From NCBI RefSeq assembly GCF_035627495.1, contig NZ_DASPLO010000173.1:1-64000 (forward strand): DNA of 64,000 nt, written 5' to 3'. The notes beneath the pieces were generated by a model. It did no database searches and had not been told where the DNA came from. It saw only the letters and a program-made list of their open reading frames with translations. Each line of letters begins with the position of its first letter. Positions within the stretch are counted from its first letter, which is position 1. The translations under genes and the position numbers were made by a program. Source of the DNA: Methylocaldum sp035627495 (GTDB taxonomy: Bacteria > Pseudomonadota > Gammaproteobacteria > Methylococcales > Methylococcaceae). This document shows positions 17,400 to 26,017 of this stretch, one piece after another.

Positions 17400-18137
17400 A
17401 TGACTGACAATCAACCGTCCGCCGACGGGCGGATCGAGCAGGCGCGGGCACTTCTGGCGGCTTTGGAGCAAGGTGACGACGAGTTGGCCGACCGTATTCT
17501 CGATGAGATCGGTCGAGTTCGGGAAACCTTGATGTTTCAAGAAGTCGGTAAATTGACCCGGCAGCTACATGACACGCTGGCGAATTTTTCGCTGGACGAG
17601 AAGATCGCCGATTTGACGGAGAAGGAAATCCCCGACGCCAAAGAGCGCCTCAACTATGTCATTACCATGACCGAGCAGGCGGCGAACACCACCTTGAATG
17701 CCGTCGAGTCCATCTTGCCTTTTGCCGAGAGCCTCCACGAGCAGTCGAATGAGCTGGGCGTCCGGTGGCAACGTTTTCGCCAGCGGGAAATGCCTTACGA
17801 GGAGTTCAAATCGTTGACTCAAGACCTGGCGGATTATTTCGACGTTTCCGCGGGGCATTTGCAGACCATCCAGGGCAGTCTCACCGAAGTGCTCATGGCG
17901 CAGGGATTTCAAGACCTGACCGGCCAGATTATTCGACGCGTGATCAAACTTGTTCAAGACCTGGAGCACAGCATGGTCGATTTGATCCGGATTTCCGGGC
18001 GTCGGTTCAAGGCTTCCGGCGAAAGCGTGCCGGAAGCTAAGTCGCAACCGCTTGGCCCTGCCGTTCCGGGTGTGGACAAGGATACCGTGCACAGTCAGGA
18101 CGACGTGGACAGCTTGCTGTCGAGTTTAGGCTTCTGA
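17400..18137 (+). CDS. cheZ: CheY-phosphate phosphatase CheZ
   Basis: CheZ removes the phosphate from CheY. The ATG at 17400 gives 245 residues; the upstream open frame only reads through cheY out of frame. The long helical hairpin is evident, with the catalytic segment LMAQGFQDLTGQIIRRV, where the second Gln after the Phe corresponds to the residue that activates water. The C-terminal tail DDVDSLLSSLGF is the CheY-binding peptide, separated by a flexible linker. It lies 20 bp after cheY and 12 bp before cheA. Confidence 0.95.
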   Translation: MTDNQPSADGRIEQARALLAALEQGDDELADRILDEIGRVRETLMFQEVGKLTRQLHDTLANFSLDEKIADLTEKEIPDAKERLNYVITMTEQAANTTLNAVESILPFAESLHEQSNELGVRWQRFRQREMPYEEFKSLTQDLADYFDVSAGHLQTIQGSLTEVLMAQGFQDLTGQIIRRVIKLVQDLEHSMVDLIRISGRRFKASGESVPEAKSQPLGPAVPGVDKDTVHSQDDVDSLLSSLGF

Positions 18138-18149
18138 AGGTAGCGCGTA

Positions 18150-20375
18150 ATGGCGATCGATCTCGACGATGAAATCGTTCAGGATTTCCTGGTGGAAGCC
18201 GGAGAAATCCTAGAAAAACTCAATGCTCAGTTGGTTGAGCTTGAGCAGTCACCGGACGATTACGATTTATTGAATGCCATTTTTCGCGGCTTTCATACCG
18301 TCAAGGGTGGGGCGGGTTTTCTCAATCTCTCTGCCCTGGTTGATGTTTGCCACAACGCTGAAGATGTGTTCAACGTCCTTCGGCAGGGAGAGCGGCGCGC
18401 CGATCCGGCTTTGATGGACGTCATTTTGGAAGTCTTGGACGTGGTTAATTCCATGTTTCGGGACATTCGGTTCGGGCAGGATCCCGAATCGGCTGATCCG
18501 TCGTTAATAAACCGGCTGAAAATTCTTGCGCTGCCGGAAACCAAAGAAAATCCAAGTCCTGGCCCACAAATCCGGACGTCTGCGGAACCGGAAATTGTTC
18601 GGCCGGCCAGTTCCAAAATCGTCCCGTCCGCGCAGAACGTTGTGGAGATGGCGCTTGCGGCGATGCTGGAACCCGCTCAAGACGACGATCCGGCCGAGAC
18701 GGAGTTCGGGCAATTGCCGGATGCGCCGGAGGAGTCGAATCAGTCATCATCCACCCCGGCAAATGAAGCTAAGAGTCCGGTTTCCGAGGAAATTACCGAG
18801 GAAGAATTCGACCGCCTGCTGGATGAGATTCATGGCAAGGGCAAACATGGCGGCGTGCCCGACACGGCGGCTTCAAAGGCCCCGGAGACCGGATCGGGCG
18901 GCGAAATCACCGAGGACGAGTTCGACCGTCTGTTGGACGAGCTTCACGGCAAGGGTAAACACAGTGGAATACCGGGCGCCATGGTCCCCGAGGCACCGAA
19001 ACCCGTAGCCGGGAGTGATGACATCACGGAGGACGAATTCGAGAGCCTGCTGGATAATCTCCACGGCAAGGGCAGGCATGGCGGCGTGCCGAAGAAGGAG
19101 ATAGCGCGTCCTGCCGCCGTGCCCCCTGCGCCGACCGAAATGCCCGGTACGGCGCGGAACCCGACCAAAACGACGGCTAAGGCGCCGGCCGCCTCGGCGG
19201 TGGAAACCACGGTTCGCGTCGACACCCAGCGCCTGGATGAGATTATGAACATGGTGGGCGAGCTGGTCTTGGTCCGCAACCGCTTTCAGACCCTCAAGAC
19301 CGCCCTCAATGACGAAGAGATCGCCAAAGCGGTCGCCAATCTGGACGTGGTGACGTCGGACCTTCAGCTATCGGTCATGAAGACGCGCATGCAGCCGATC
19401 AAAAAGGTGTTCGGCCGTTTTCCGCGCGTCGTGCGGGATTTGGCCAGAAGCCTTAACAAGGAAGTGCAGCTCGAGCTTCGCGGCGAAGAGACCGATCTCG
19501 ACAAGAATCTTGTCGAGGCTTTGGCCGATCCCCTGGTGCATCTGGTCCGCAATGCGGTCGATCACGGCATCGAGACTCCCGACGCGCGAGTTGCGGCCGG
19601 CAAGCCCCGCGAAGGCTTGGTCGTTTTGACCGCCTCTCAGGAGGGCAATCATATCGAGTTGACCATCGAGGACGACGGCAAGGGAATGGACCCGGACGTG
19701 CTCCGGCGCAAGGCCGTGGAAAAAGGGCTGATGGACGAAGAAAGTGCCGCGCGCATGGATGACAAAGAATGTTACAACTTGATTTTCATGCCCGGCTTTT
19801 CCACCAAGTCGGAGATTTCGGATATTTCCGGGAGAGGCGTCGGGATGGATGTGGTCAAGACCCGGATTGCCCAGATGAACGGCTCGGTAGCGATCGATTC
19901 GAACAAGGGCAAGGGCAGCCGTATTACCATCAAGTTGCCGCTGACTTTGGCCATCATGCCGACCTTGATGGTCAAGCTGAACAATCAGCCCTTCGCTCTG
20001 CCGCTGGCGAGCGTCGTCGAAATCCTCGACCTCGATCTCAAGAAGTCCAATACGATAGACGGGCAGTTGGTCGTATTGGTCCGGCAGCGAGCGTTGCCGT
20101 TGTTTTATCTCAAGGAGTGGCTGATTCCGGATTATCGGCATGACAGAAAGCGGGCCAATGATTCCGGCCATGTGGTGGTGGTGAATGTCGTCGGACGGCA
20201 CATAGGGTTTGTGGTTGATCACCTGGTCGGGCAGGAGGAAGTGGTTATCAAGCCTTTAGGCGCTAAGCTCGACGGCGTAGCCGGAATGGCCGGCGCTACG
20301 ATTACCGGCGATGGCAAAATCGCCCTCATTTTGGATGTGCCCGGCTTGATGAAACGGTACGCTCCGTTGCGTTAA
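18150..20375 (+). CDS. cheA: Chemotaxis histidine kinase CheA
   Basis: CheA autophosphorylates in response to receptors and passes phosphate to CheY and CheB. The 741-residue product has an N-terminal Hpt domain with phosphorylated H49 (RGFHTVKGGAGFL). A long low-complexity linker to about residue 345 follows, then the dimerisation helices (TQRLDEIMNMVGELVLVRNR), the ATPase domain (DPLVHLVRNAVDHGIE, DDGKGMDPD, GRGVGMDVVK) and a CheW-like C-terminal domain. No standard P2 domain is obvious. Instead the linker carries three near-identical 24-residue repeats at 214-237, 252-275 and 291-314, each of the form (E/D)ITE-EF--LLD-LHGKGKHGG(V/I)P. Confidence 0.96.
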   Translation: MAIDLDDEIVQDFLVEAGEILEKLNAQLVELEQSPDDYDLLNAIFRGFHTVKGGAGFLNLSALVDVCHNAEDVFNVLRQGERRADPALMDVILEVLDVVNSMFRDIRFGQDPESADPSLINRLKILALPETKENPSPGPQIRTSAEPEIVRPASSKIVPSAQNVVEMALAAMLEPAQDDDPAETEFGQLPDAPEESNQSSSTPANEAKSPVSEEITEEEFDRLLDEIHGKGKHGGVPDTAASKAPETGSGGEITEDEFDRLLDELHGKGKHSGIPGAMVPEAPKPVAGSDDITEDEFESLLDNLHGKGRHGGVPKKEIARPAAVPPAPTEMPGTARNPTKTTAKAPAASAVETTVRVDTQRLDEIMNMVGELVLVRNRFQTLKTALNDEEIAKAVANLDVVTSDLQLSVMKTRMQPIKKVFGRFPRVVRDLARSLNKEVQLELRGEETDLDKNLVEALADPLVHLVRNAVDHGIETPDARVAAGKPREGLVVLTASQEGNHIELTIEDDGKGMDPDVLRRKAVEKGLMDEESAARMDDKECYNLIFMPGFSTKSEISDISGRGVGMDVVKTRIAQMNGSVAIDSNKGKGSRITIKLPLTLAIMPTLMVKLNNQPFALPLASVVEILDLDLKKSNTIDGQLVVLVRQRALPLFYLKEWLIPDYRHDRKRANDSGHVVVVNVVGRHIGFVVDHLVGQEEVVIKPLGAKLDGVAGMAGATITGDGKIALILDVPGLMKRYAPLR
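18789..19091 (+). repeat. Three-copy in-frame repeat in the CheA linker
   Basis: The coding repeats begin at 18789, 18903 and 19020, about 115 bp apart, each covering 72 bp. Encoded consensus is ITEDEFDRLLDELHGKGKH. The copies are conserved at the acidic-hydrophobic helix and the HGKG(K/R)H tail, while the spacers between them have diverged. This suggests selection on the motif rather than recent duplication alone. Confidence 0.85.
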
Positions 20376-20399
20376 CCATAGAGCAACTAAGGGGTTTTC

Positions 20400-21449
20400 A
20401 TGACAATCCGGGTTTTGGTGGTGGATGATTCGGGCTTTATACGCCGTAGATTGACCGAAATCCTCAGCATCGACAGTGACATGGAGGTCGTAGGAAGCGC
20501 CGCCAATGGCGCCGAGGCCGTGCAAAAGGCGGCATCCCTCAATCCGGACGTAATCACCATGGATGTGGATATGCCAGTTATGGATGGCATTACCGCGGCG
20601 CGCCAGATCATGAGAGATCAGCCGACACCGATTCTGATGTTTTCCTCGTCCACCAAGGCGGGCGCGAAGGCGACGCTGGACGCACTCGAAGCCGGTGCGA
20701 TGGATTTCATGCCCAAACAGTTGCACGAAATCAGCGGAGATCAGGACATGGCCAAGCGCATTTTGCGGCGCCGTGTTCGAGACTTGGCCGAGCATGCGGC
20801 GAGGTTAAGGCGGTCCGGCCGGTTGACCAGACCGGTCACCGCTCGGCCCGTTACCAGACCGGCGGCTGCGAAAGCGCAGATCCGGGATTTTCGTTTGCTG
20901 GTAATCGCCGCCTCTACCGGCGGCCCCGTGGCTATACAGAAAATTTTGACGCAAATTCCCGAAACCGCTTCGGTTCCCATCATATTGATCCAGCACATGC
21001 CGGGAAACTTTACCGCCAGTTTTGCCGAGCGACTGGATCAACTTTGCCGGATTCGGGTCAAGGAAGCTCAGGACGGAGACGAACTCAGACCCGGTGTCGC
21101 TCTTCTGGCGCCCGGAGGTTTCCAACTGGAGTTGAGCGAGCACAGGGCGCGTAAGACGATCGTTATTCGGGAGAGCGGAAACGGAGAACATTTCCGCCCC
21201 AGTGCCGACGTGACGTTTAGTTCCATCGCCAAAAGCATGCCCGGCAAAGTTCTCACGATCGTTCTGACCGGCATGGGGTCTGACGGGAAGCTCGGCGCGG
21301 AAAAATTGAAAGCCAAAGGTGCGGTCGTTTGGGCTCAAAACGAGCAGAGTTGCGTTGTTTACGGCATGCCGAAAGCCATCGTCGACGGCAACCTGGCCGA
21401 CTGCATATATGATCTCGATGACATGGCCGACGAACTGAAGAACCTTTAG
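20400..21449 (+). CDS. cheB: Chemotaxis protein-glutamate methylesterase CheB
   Basis: CheB demethylates (and deamidates) receptors for adaptation and is activated by CheA. The 349-residue protein has an N-terminal receiver (D9, D10; phospho-acceptor D55 in TMDVDMPVMDG) and a C-terminal esterase with the catalytic Ser in AASTGGPVA, His in IQHMPGNFT and Asp in LTGMGSDG. No cheR is seen in the window, so the matching methyltransferase must lie elsewhere. motC starts 2 bp after its stop. Confidence 0.96.
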   Translation: MTIRVLVVDDSGFIRRRLTEILSIDSDMEVVGSAANGAEAVQKAASLNPDVITMDVDMPVMDGITAARQIMRDQPTPILMFSSSTKAGAKATLDALEAGAMDFMPKQLHEISGDQDMAKRILRRRVRDLAEHAARLRRSGRLTRPVTARPVTRPAAAKAQIRDFRLLVIAASTGGPVAIQKILTQIPETASVPIILIQHMPGNFTASFAERLDQLCRIRVKEAQDGDELRPGVALLAPGGFQLELSEHRARKTIVIRESGNGEHFRPSADVTFSSIAKSMPGKVLTIVLTGMGSDGKLGAEKLKAKGAVVWAQNEQSCVVYGMPKAIVDGNLADCIYDLDDMADELKNL

Positions 21450-21451
21450 GC

Positions 21452-22195
21452 ATGGATCCTTTAAGCATTATCGGCGTCACTCTCGGGCTCGCCGCCGTTC
21501 TAGGCGGCAACTGGCTGGAGGGTGGGCATATCAATTCACTGCTGAATGCCCCGGCCATGATTATCGTATTCGGCGGCACGCTGGGCGCAACCATGCTACA
21601 GGCCCCGCCGGCGGTGTTTTTCTATGCCGTCAAAATGCTCAAATGGGTCTTTGTAGTTCCGCCAATAGACCATAAGGAGCAAATCAAGAAAATTGTCAGT
21701 TGGAGCGCATTGGCGCGGCGGGAAGGGCTGCTCGGCTTGGAAACCTTCATAAGCGGCGAGAAGGAACCACTGGCAAAAAAGGGGCTTCAGCTGTTGGTTG
21801 ACGGTAACGAGCCCGAGGTTATACGGGACAGCTTGGAAGTAGAAATATACGCTCGGCAACAACGCGATATCAGTGCGGCCAAGGTGTACGAGGCCATGGG
21901 AGGCTACGCGCCAACCGTCGGAATCATTGGTGCGGTAATGGGGTTGATCCACGTGATGCAGAATTTGTCGGATCCCAGCAAGTTGGGCAGCGGCATTGCA
22001 ACGGCGTTCGTGGCGACGATCTACGGTGTCGGTTTCGCCAATTTGATATTTCTGCCCATTGCCAACAAATTGAAATCCAGGGCACAAGCCAATAACCAGG
22101 CGCGGGAACTGATTCTGGAAGGGATCATCTCGATAGCGGAAGGCGAGAATCCGCGGAACATCGAGATGAAGCTGACCGGTTTCCTGGACGGGTGA
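21452..22195 (+). CDS. motC: Flagellar stator protein MotC (MotA family)
   Basis: This is the MotA/PomA-type ion-channel subunit of a stator. The product has 247 residues, four membrane helices, and the conserved cytoplasmic charge region (VSWSALARREGLLGLE). The proline motif of the channel helix is GGYAPTVGIIGAVMGLIHVM. The position right after cheB and before an OmpA-type partner matches the MotCD pair of Pseudomonas, where it supports swarming and high-load rotation. Ion choice (proton or sodium) is not settled by the sequence alone. Confidence 0.93.
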   Translation: MDPLSIIGVTLGLAAVLGGNWLEGGHINSLLNAPAMIIVFGGTLGATMLQAPPAVFFYAVKMLKWVFVVPPIDHKEQIKKIVSWSALARREGLLGLETFISGEKEPLAKKGLQLLVDGNEPEVIRDSLEVEIYARQQRDISAAKVYEAMGGYAPTVGIIGAVMGLIHVMQNLSDPSKLGSGIATAFVATIYGVGFANLIFLPIANKLKSRAQANNQARELILEGIISIAEGENPRNIEMKLTGFLDG

Positions 22196-22202
22196 CAAGA
22201 GT

Positions 22203-23096
22203 ATGGCGCGACGGAAACATTCGGAAGAAGAGCATGAAAACCTGGAGCGCTGGCTGGTTTCCTATGCCGATTTCATTACGCTCTTGTTCGCGTTTTTTGT
22301 CGTGATGTATGCGATCTCTTCGGTCAACGAAGGCAAATATCGGGTGCTGTCAGAATCGCTCTCGGCGGTGTTCAAGGAACCGCAGAAGGACCATAACCTC
22401 GGGCATACGCTGGAACCGATCCAAATCGGCCAGCTAAAGAAAGGGGAAGACATTTTAGGCGAACCCTCAACGCCGGCCGGTTCGACTTCGTCCGAGAGCA
22501 TGGCCGAGTTGGCGGGCGAGGATCTTAAGGCGGAGCAAGCTCAACTGGAGAGTCTGGCGGACCAGATCGAAGCGGCTTTATCGCCGTACATCCAGGACGA
22601 TTTGGTTGCCGTCAAGCGCCATGATCTGTGGGTGGAGGTGGAGATGAAGAGCGGGATGTTTTTCTCCAGCGGCAAGGCTGACCTTTCGAAGGAATCACTG
22701 CCTATGTTTTATCGAATGTCCGAAATTTTCCGCGAAATCGACAACGCCATACATGTGGAGGGCCATACCGACAATCTGCCGATCAGCACCGCCGAATTTC
22801 CTTCCAACTGGGCGTTGTCTTCCGCGCGCGCCGCCGTTGTGGTCAACCAATTAATGAGCAACGGCATCGATCCGCGCCGAATGGCGGCTATCGGCTATGG
22901 GGAGCATCATCCCATTGCCGACAATAAGACCGAGGAAGGGCGTTATCAGAATCGGCGAGTGGTGATTGTCCTGATGTCCGACGGGGCGACACGTTACAAA
23001 CTCTCTTCCGGCGACCGAGTCCAGGAACTCGACGCACCTCGAAAGCCGGTGGCGTCGGGTGCATCGACACACCCGTCGGAGGTCAAGCAGCCATGA
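22203..23096 (+). CDS. motD: Flagellar stator protein MotD (MotB family)
   Basis: MotD anchors the stator to peptidoglycan and carries the ion-binding Asp. In the single membrane helix this is the D of WLVSYADFITLLFAFFVVMY (about residues 18-37). The C-terminal OmpA-like domain is complete: VEGHTDNLPISTAEFPSNW, LSSARAAVVV and RRMAAIGYGEHHPIADN. Length is 297 residues. The stop overlaps the parC start by 4 nt. Confidence 0.94.
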   Translation: MARRKHSEEEHENLERWLVSYADFITLLFAFFVVMYAISSVNEGKYRVLSESLSAVFKEPQKDHNLGHTLEPIQIGQLKKGEDILGEPSTPAGSTSSESMAELAGEDLKAEQAQLESLADQIEAALSPYIQDDLVAVKRHDLWVEVEMKSGMFFSSGKADLSKESLPMFYRMSEIFREIDNAIHVEGHTDNLPISTAEFPSNWALSSARAAVVVNQLMSNGIDPRRMAAIGYGEHHPIADNKTEEGRYQNRRVVIVLMSDGATRYKLSSGDRVQELDAPRKPVASGASTHPSEVKQP

Positions 23097-23896
23097 GAGT
23101 CTGGGCCGTATCCAATCAAAAAGGCGGCGTCGGTAAGACCACTACGGTTGTTACTTTGGGAGGGATTCTAGCGTCTCGGGGATACCGTACTTTATTGATA
23201 GATCTCGATCCCCACGGTTCGCTGACCAGCTATTTCAGAATGAACCCGGACCAGATCGATTTCAGCGTCTACAACCTGTTTCAGGATGTGCTTGCCAAGA
23301 AAAAGTTGCTCCCGAGCCCTTACATTGTTTCCACGGAGTTCGAGGGGCTCTCGGTGCTGCCGGCCGCTACCGCCATTGCGACCGTCGAGCGGCAAGGCGG
23401 AGCCGGCGGCATGGGGCTGGTGGTTGCCAATGGTTTGTCGGCCGTTCGCAAACAATACGATTTCGTGCTGATCGACAGTCCACCCATGTTGGGCGTGCTG
23501 ATGGTGAACGCTCTTGCCGCCTGCGAACATCTGTTCGTTCCGGTGTTATCCGAGTTTCTCGCCCTCAAGGGTTTGGAGCGGATGCTGAATACCCTTGAAA
23601 TGATTGGTAGGTCCCGAAAAACAAAGCTGAACTACACCATCGTTCCGACCTTGTTTGATCGGCGTACCCGAGCATCGATACAAACCCTTCGGGTGATGCG
23701 CGAACGTTATGGCGATCAAGTCTGGGGCTCCGTAGTTCCGGTCGACACCCAGGTGAGGGAGGCAAGTGACGCCGGAATCCCGCTGTCTCATTACATGCCC
23801 AAATCCAAAGCCGTCATGGCTTACACCGAACTGCTCGAGCATATGTTCTCGCAAGACCAGTCTCGCCGGATCGAGCCGGCTTTAGCGACCGCATGA
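23093..23896 (+). CDS. parC: ParA-like ATPase ParC, polar chemotaxis array positioning
   Basis: ParC is a ParA-family ATPase that localises chemotaxis arrays at the pole in Vibrio and Pseudomonas-type clusters. The 267-residue product has the ParA Walker A SNQKGGVGKTTTVVTLGG, the switch DLDPHGSLTSYF, and IDSPPMLGVLMVNALAA. The position between motD and a CheW-like ParP is diagnostic and separates it from chromosome-partitioning ParA, which would sit beside parB. It overlaps both neighbours by 4 nt. Confidence 0.9.
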   Translation: MRVWAVSNQKGGVGKTTTVVTLGGILASRGYRTLLIDLDPHGSLTSYFRMNPDQIDFSVYNLFQDVLAKKKLLPSPYIVSTEFEGLSVLPAATAIATVERQGGAGGMGLVVANGLSAVRKQYDFVLIDSPPMLGVLMVNALAACEHLFVPVLSEFLALKGLERMLNTLEMIGRSRKTKLNYTIVPTLFDRRTRASIQTLRVMRERYGDQVWGSVVPVDTQVREASDAGIPLSHYMPKSKAVMAYTELLEHMFSQDQSRRIEPALATA

Positions 23897-24540
23897 GAGC
23901 CGATAGCCTTGGGCAAAGCACAATCGGATGGCAGGATCAGGTATTAAGCTTTTATCTGCGGAGCCTGCTGAACCAGACCTACGGGCAACCCGAGCCTTTG
24001 GTAGCCGAGCGGACGGAGCAAGATTCGATAACGACGTTTCAGCCTGCCCAAGCCGCTCCCCCGGCGTTGCCCGGCTGGGCTCAACCGGAATTTCAAGTCG
24101 TTTACTTTCGAGTCGGTCACATGGTTGTTGCGGCGCCTTTGGCCGGAGTGAGAAGAATCGAACGCCTTAATGATTCGTCCCGGGTGACGGTCTTGCCGGG
24201 GAAGCCTGATTGGTTCCTAGGGCTGGTACGATTTCAGGGCGAGATCATCCAATTGGCGGATACGGAGCTTCTCATAAGCGGAAAGAGTTCGACGTCCACT
24301 CGCAGTTCGTATCGCCATGCTCTATTGCTTGATGAAGGGCGGTGGGGACTGGTGTGCGACGAGATTGTCGATATGGTCCGGCTGCGCGAGAGTGATGTTC
24401 GCTGGCGTGTAAATCAATCGAAACGAGTGTGGGCGGCCGGTACCGTTATCAATCGCTTATGCGTGTTAATGGATCCGGACCGCTTGATTCCGGGCACTCA
24501 ATCCAACGACAAACGGATTTGGCGACACCGGCGTCCCTGA
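23893..24540 (+). CDS. parP: CheW-domain protein ParP, partner of ParC
   Basis: ParP couples ParC to the CheA array. The product has 215 residues: an unstructured, divergent N-terminal 70 residues and a CheW-like C-terminal domain (VVYFRVGHMVVAAPLAGVRR, LPGKPDWFLGLVRFQGEIIQ, GRWGLVCDEIVDMVRL). In Vibrio the equivalent domain binds CheA to prevent array dissociation. The ATG overlaps the parC stop. A 97-bp gap follows before cheW. Confidence 0.85.
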   Translation: MRADSLGQSTIGWQDQVLSFYLRSLLNQTYGQPEPLVAERTEQDSITTFQPAQAAPPALPGWAQPEFQVVYFRVGHMVVAAPLAGVRRIERLNDSSRVTVLPGKPDWFLGLVRFQGEIIQLADTELLISGKSSTSTRSSYRHALLLDEGRWGLVCDEIVDMVRLRESDVRWRVNQSKRVWAAGTVINRLCVLMDPDRLIPGTQSNDKRIWRHRRP

Positions 24541-24637
24541 GTCGGCTGGCGATACGTTTAAGGGAGCAACGGCGAGGGTTCGTCACCGGGGAATGGCTTT
24601 AAGATCTTCATGATAATGCTATAAGCGAGAGGGTAAT

Positions 24638-25114
24638 ATGAGCGAAGCGTTGGAAAAACGCAGCGATCCGGTGAATCAGTGGGTCACGTTCCGTTTGGGC
24701 GAAGAAACCTACGGAATTAACGTGATGCAGGTGCAGGAGGTACTGCGCATTACCGAGATTGCTCCGGTTCCGGGGGCGCCGGATTACGTGGTGGGTATCA
24801 TCAATTTGCGCGGAAATGTGGTCACGGTGATCGATACCCGTAAGCGCTTCGGTCTGTTTCCCAAAGAGCCGGACGACGCGTCGCGGATCGTGATTATCGA
24901 AGCGGAAGACCAAGTCATCGGCATTTTGGTCGATAGCGTTGCGGAGGTCGTTGAACTCAGGGCCTCCGAAATCGAATCGGCTCCCAGCGTGGGCAACGAA
25001 GAAAGTGCCCGCTATATCCAGGGTGTGACGAGCCATAACGGTGAACTACTGATCCTGGTCGACTTGAATCGGTTTTTAAGCGACGAAGACAAGGCCGAGC
25101 TCGATTTGTTTTAA
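24638..25114 (+). CDS. cheW: Chemotaxis coupling protein CheW
   Basis: CheW links receptors to CheA. It is a 158-residue single-domain protein with the conserved segments VTFRLGEETYGINVMQVQEV, PDYVVGIINLRGNVVTVID and VDSVAEVVELRASEIESAP. A GAGGG-type site precedes the ATG. It completes the core array with CheA and ParP. Confidence 0.95.
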   Translation: MSEALEKRSDPVNQWVTFRLGEETYGINVMQVQEVLRITEIAPVPGAPDYVVGIINLRGNVVTVIDTRKRFGLFPKEPDDASRIVIIEAEDQVIGILVDSVAEVVELRASEIESAPSVGNEESARYIQGVTSHNGELLILVDLNRFLSDEDKAELDLF

Positions 25115-25160
25115 TTTCTGCCACTTTGAGTTCGCTGTTTTCACGGTTAAAAAGTAGATT

Positions 25161-25325
25161 ATGGTTGAGATTCATCCTGTCGAACACATGAGGCCTTTGC
25201 CGGCTGTGGACAAGGTCAAGCGGGACGAAAGCCGAAAACAGCAAAAATCCAATTCGCAAGAAAAGAAAAAAACAGGGCCGGCGGAAAATGGCGATTCAAC
25301 GCCCCATATCGATGAATACGCCTGA
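25161..25325 (+). CDS. Small conserved-type protein of the flagellar locus (54 residues)
   Basis: A 54-codon frame starts at ATG 25161 (MVEIHPVEHMRPLPAVDKVK) and ends in HIDEYA at TGA 25323-25325. That stop shares its last base with the ATG of the next gene (TGATG), a sign of translational coupling. The product is hydrophilic, strongly basic in the middle (RKQQKSNSQEKKK) and probably disordered. From memory, short proteins with a similar basic middle and a HIDE-type end precede DUF2802 genes in other gammaproteobacterial flagellar clusters, but no comparison was run. Function unknown. Confidence 0.6.
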   Translation: MVEIHPVEHMRPLPAVDKVKRDESRKQQKSNSQEKKKTGPAENGDSTPHIDEYA

Positions 25326-25714
25326 TGGACTGGCATCCCCCGTATTTTATTCTGGTTGGGCTGATGGTCGCGTTGTTGGTGGGAATGCTCATTCTGACGT
25401 GGGCTTACCTGATTCTTAGGCGCGATTACTCGTCTTTAGCCGCACGGCTCGCTAAGCAGCAAAACGATTTGATCGGGTTGTCAGCAGCCGCGGTGCAGGT
25501 AGATCGACGTGTACTAGATCAAGAGCAACGGCTTCGAGAGTGCGATGAGAGAGTAGCGTCGCTATCCTCGCAGGAGACGGGCTATCAACCTTATCGTGCG
25601 GCAATCGAAAGGCTCAAGGACGGCGTCGATCCCCAGGAACTGGTATCCCAGCTGGGTCTTTCCCTATCCGAGGCAAACTTGCTGGCGCGTCTCTATGCTC
25701 AGCGACAGGGCTGA
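25325..25714 (+). CDS. DUF2802 family membrane protein
   Basis: The 129-residue product has one N-terminal membrane helix (residues 8-29, FILVGLMVALLVGMLILTWAYL) followed by a probable coiled coil (about 30-75). A small C-terminal domain ends LSEANLLARLYAQ, where ELVSQLGLSLSEANLL looks like a helix-turn-helix-like turn. This matches the DUF2802 family found after cheW in polar flagellar clusters. Its role is not known. It is the last gene of the motility run. Confidence 0.75.
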   Translation: MDWHPPYFILVGLMVALLVGMLILTWAYLILRRDYSSLAARLAKQQNDLIGLSAAAVQVDRRVLDQEQRLRECDERVASLSSQETGYQPYRAAIERLKDGVDPQELVSQLGLSLSEANLLARLYAQRQG

Positions 25715-26017
25715 TACGGATTCGCCGAAGTAAGCTTTTGTTTTCCAGGCGTTGTGTGGGCTTCTTGGACTGCATATCTCACCGCCGAGCTTTAGCAGAT
25801 CGAAGTTTGCATACGGCTCGGCCGGCAAAATATGATCGATTGAGTCCCTTGTCGAGAACAATTCCCGCGCTTCCGAATCGAATACCGGAAAGCTTGATTC
25901 GAAGGTCGTAAGATCTGGTTTGTTGCTTTAGCGCAAAATCGTAGCGGGATCACAACGAAGCGTAGGGTTCCGCTTGGAGTTTTGTGATATAGTCGCGGCG
26001 ATTTCGATTTCGGACTT
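25715..26017. other. Intergenic region between the motility locus and hpnM
   Basis: These 303 bp contain no convincing gene and no strong terminator for the motility unit. A tatagt hexamer at about 25988-25993 could be a -10 box for hpnM, but no good -35 lies at the right distance, so it is not called. Confidence 0.4.

Noticed and set aside
18789..19091. Regular repeats that could be taken for a CRISPR array
   Set aside because: The units are coding, in frame with cheA, only partly identical at DNA level, and 72 bp long; there are no cas genes.
19368..20222. 284-codon minus-strand frame opposite cheA
   Set aside because: Antisense to the conserved CheA catalytic domain, with no motif of its own.
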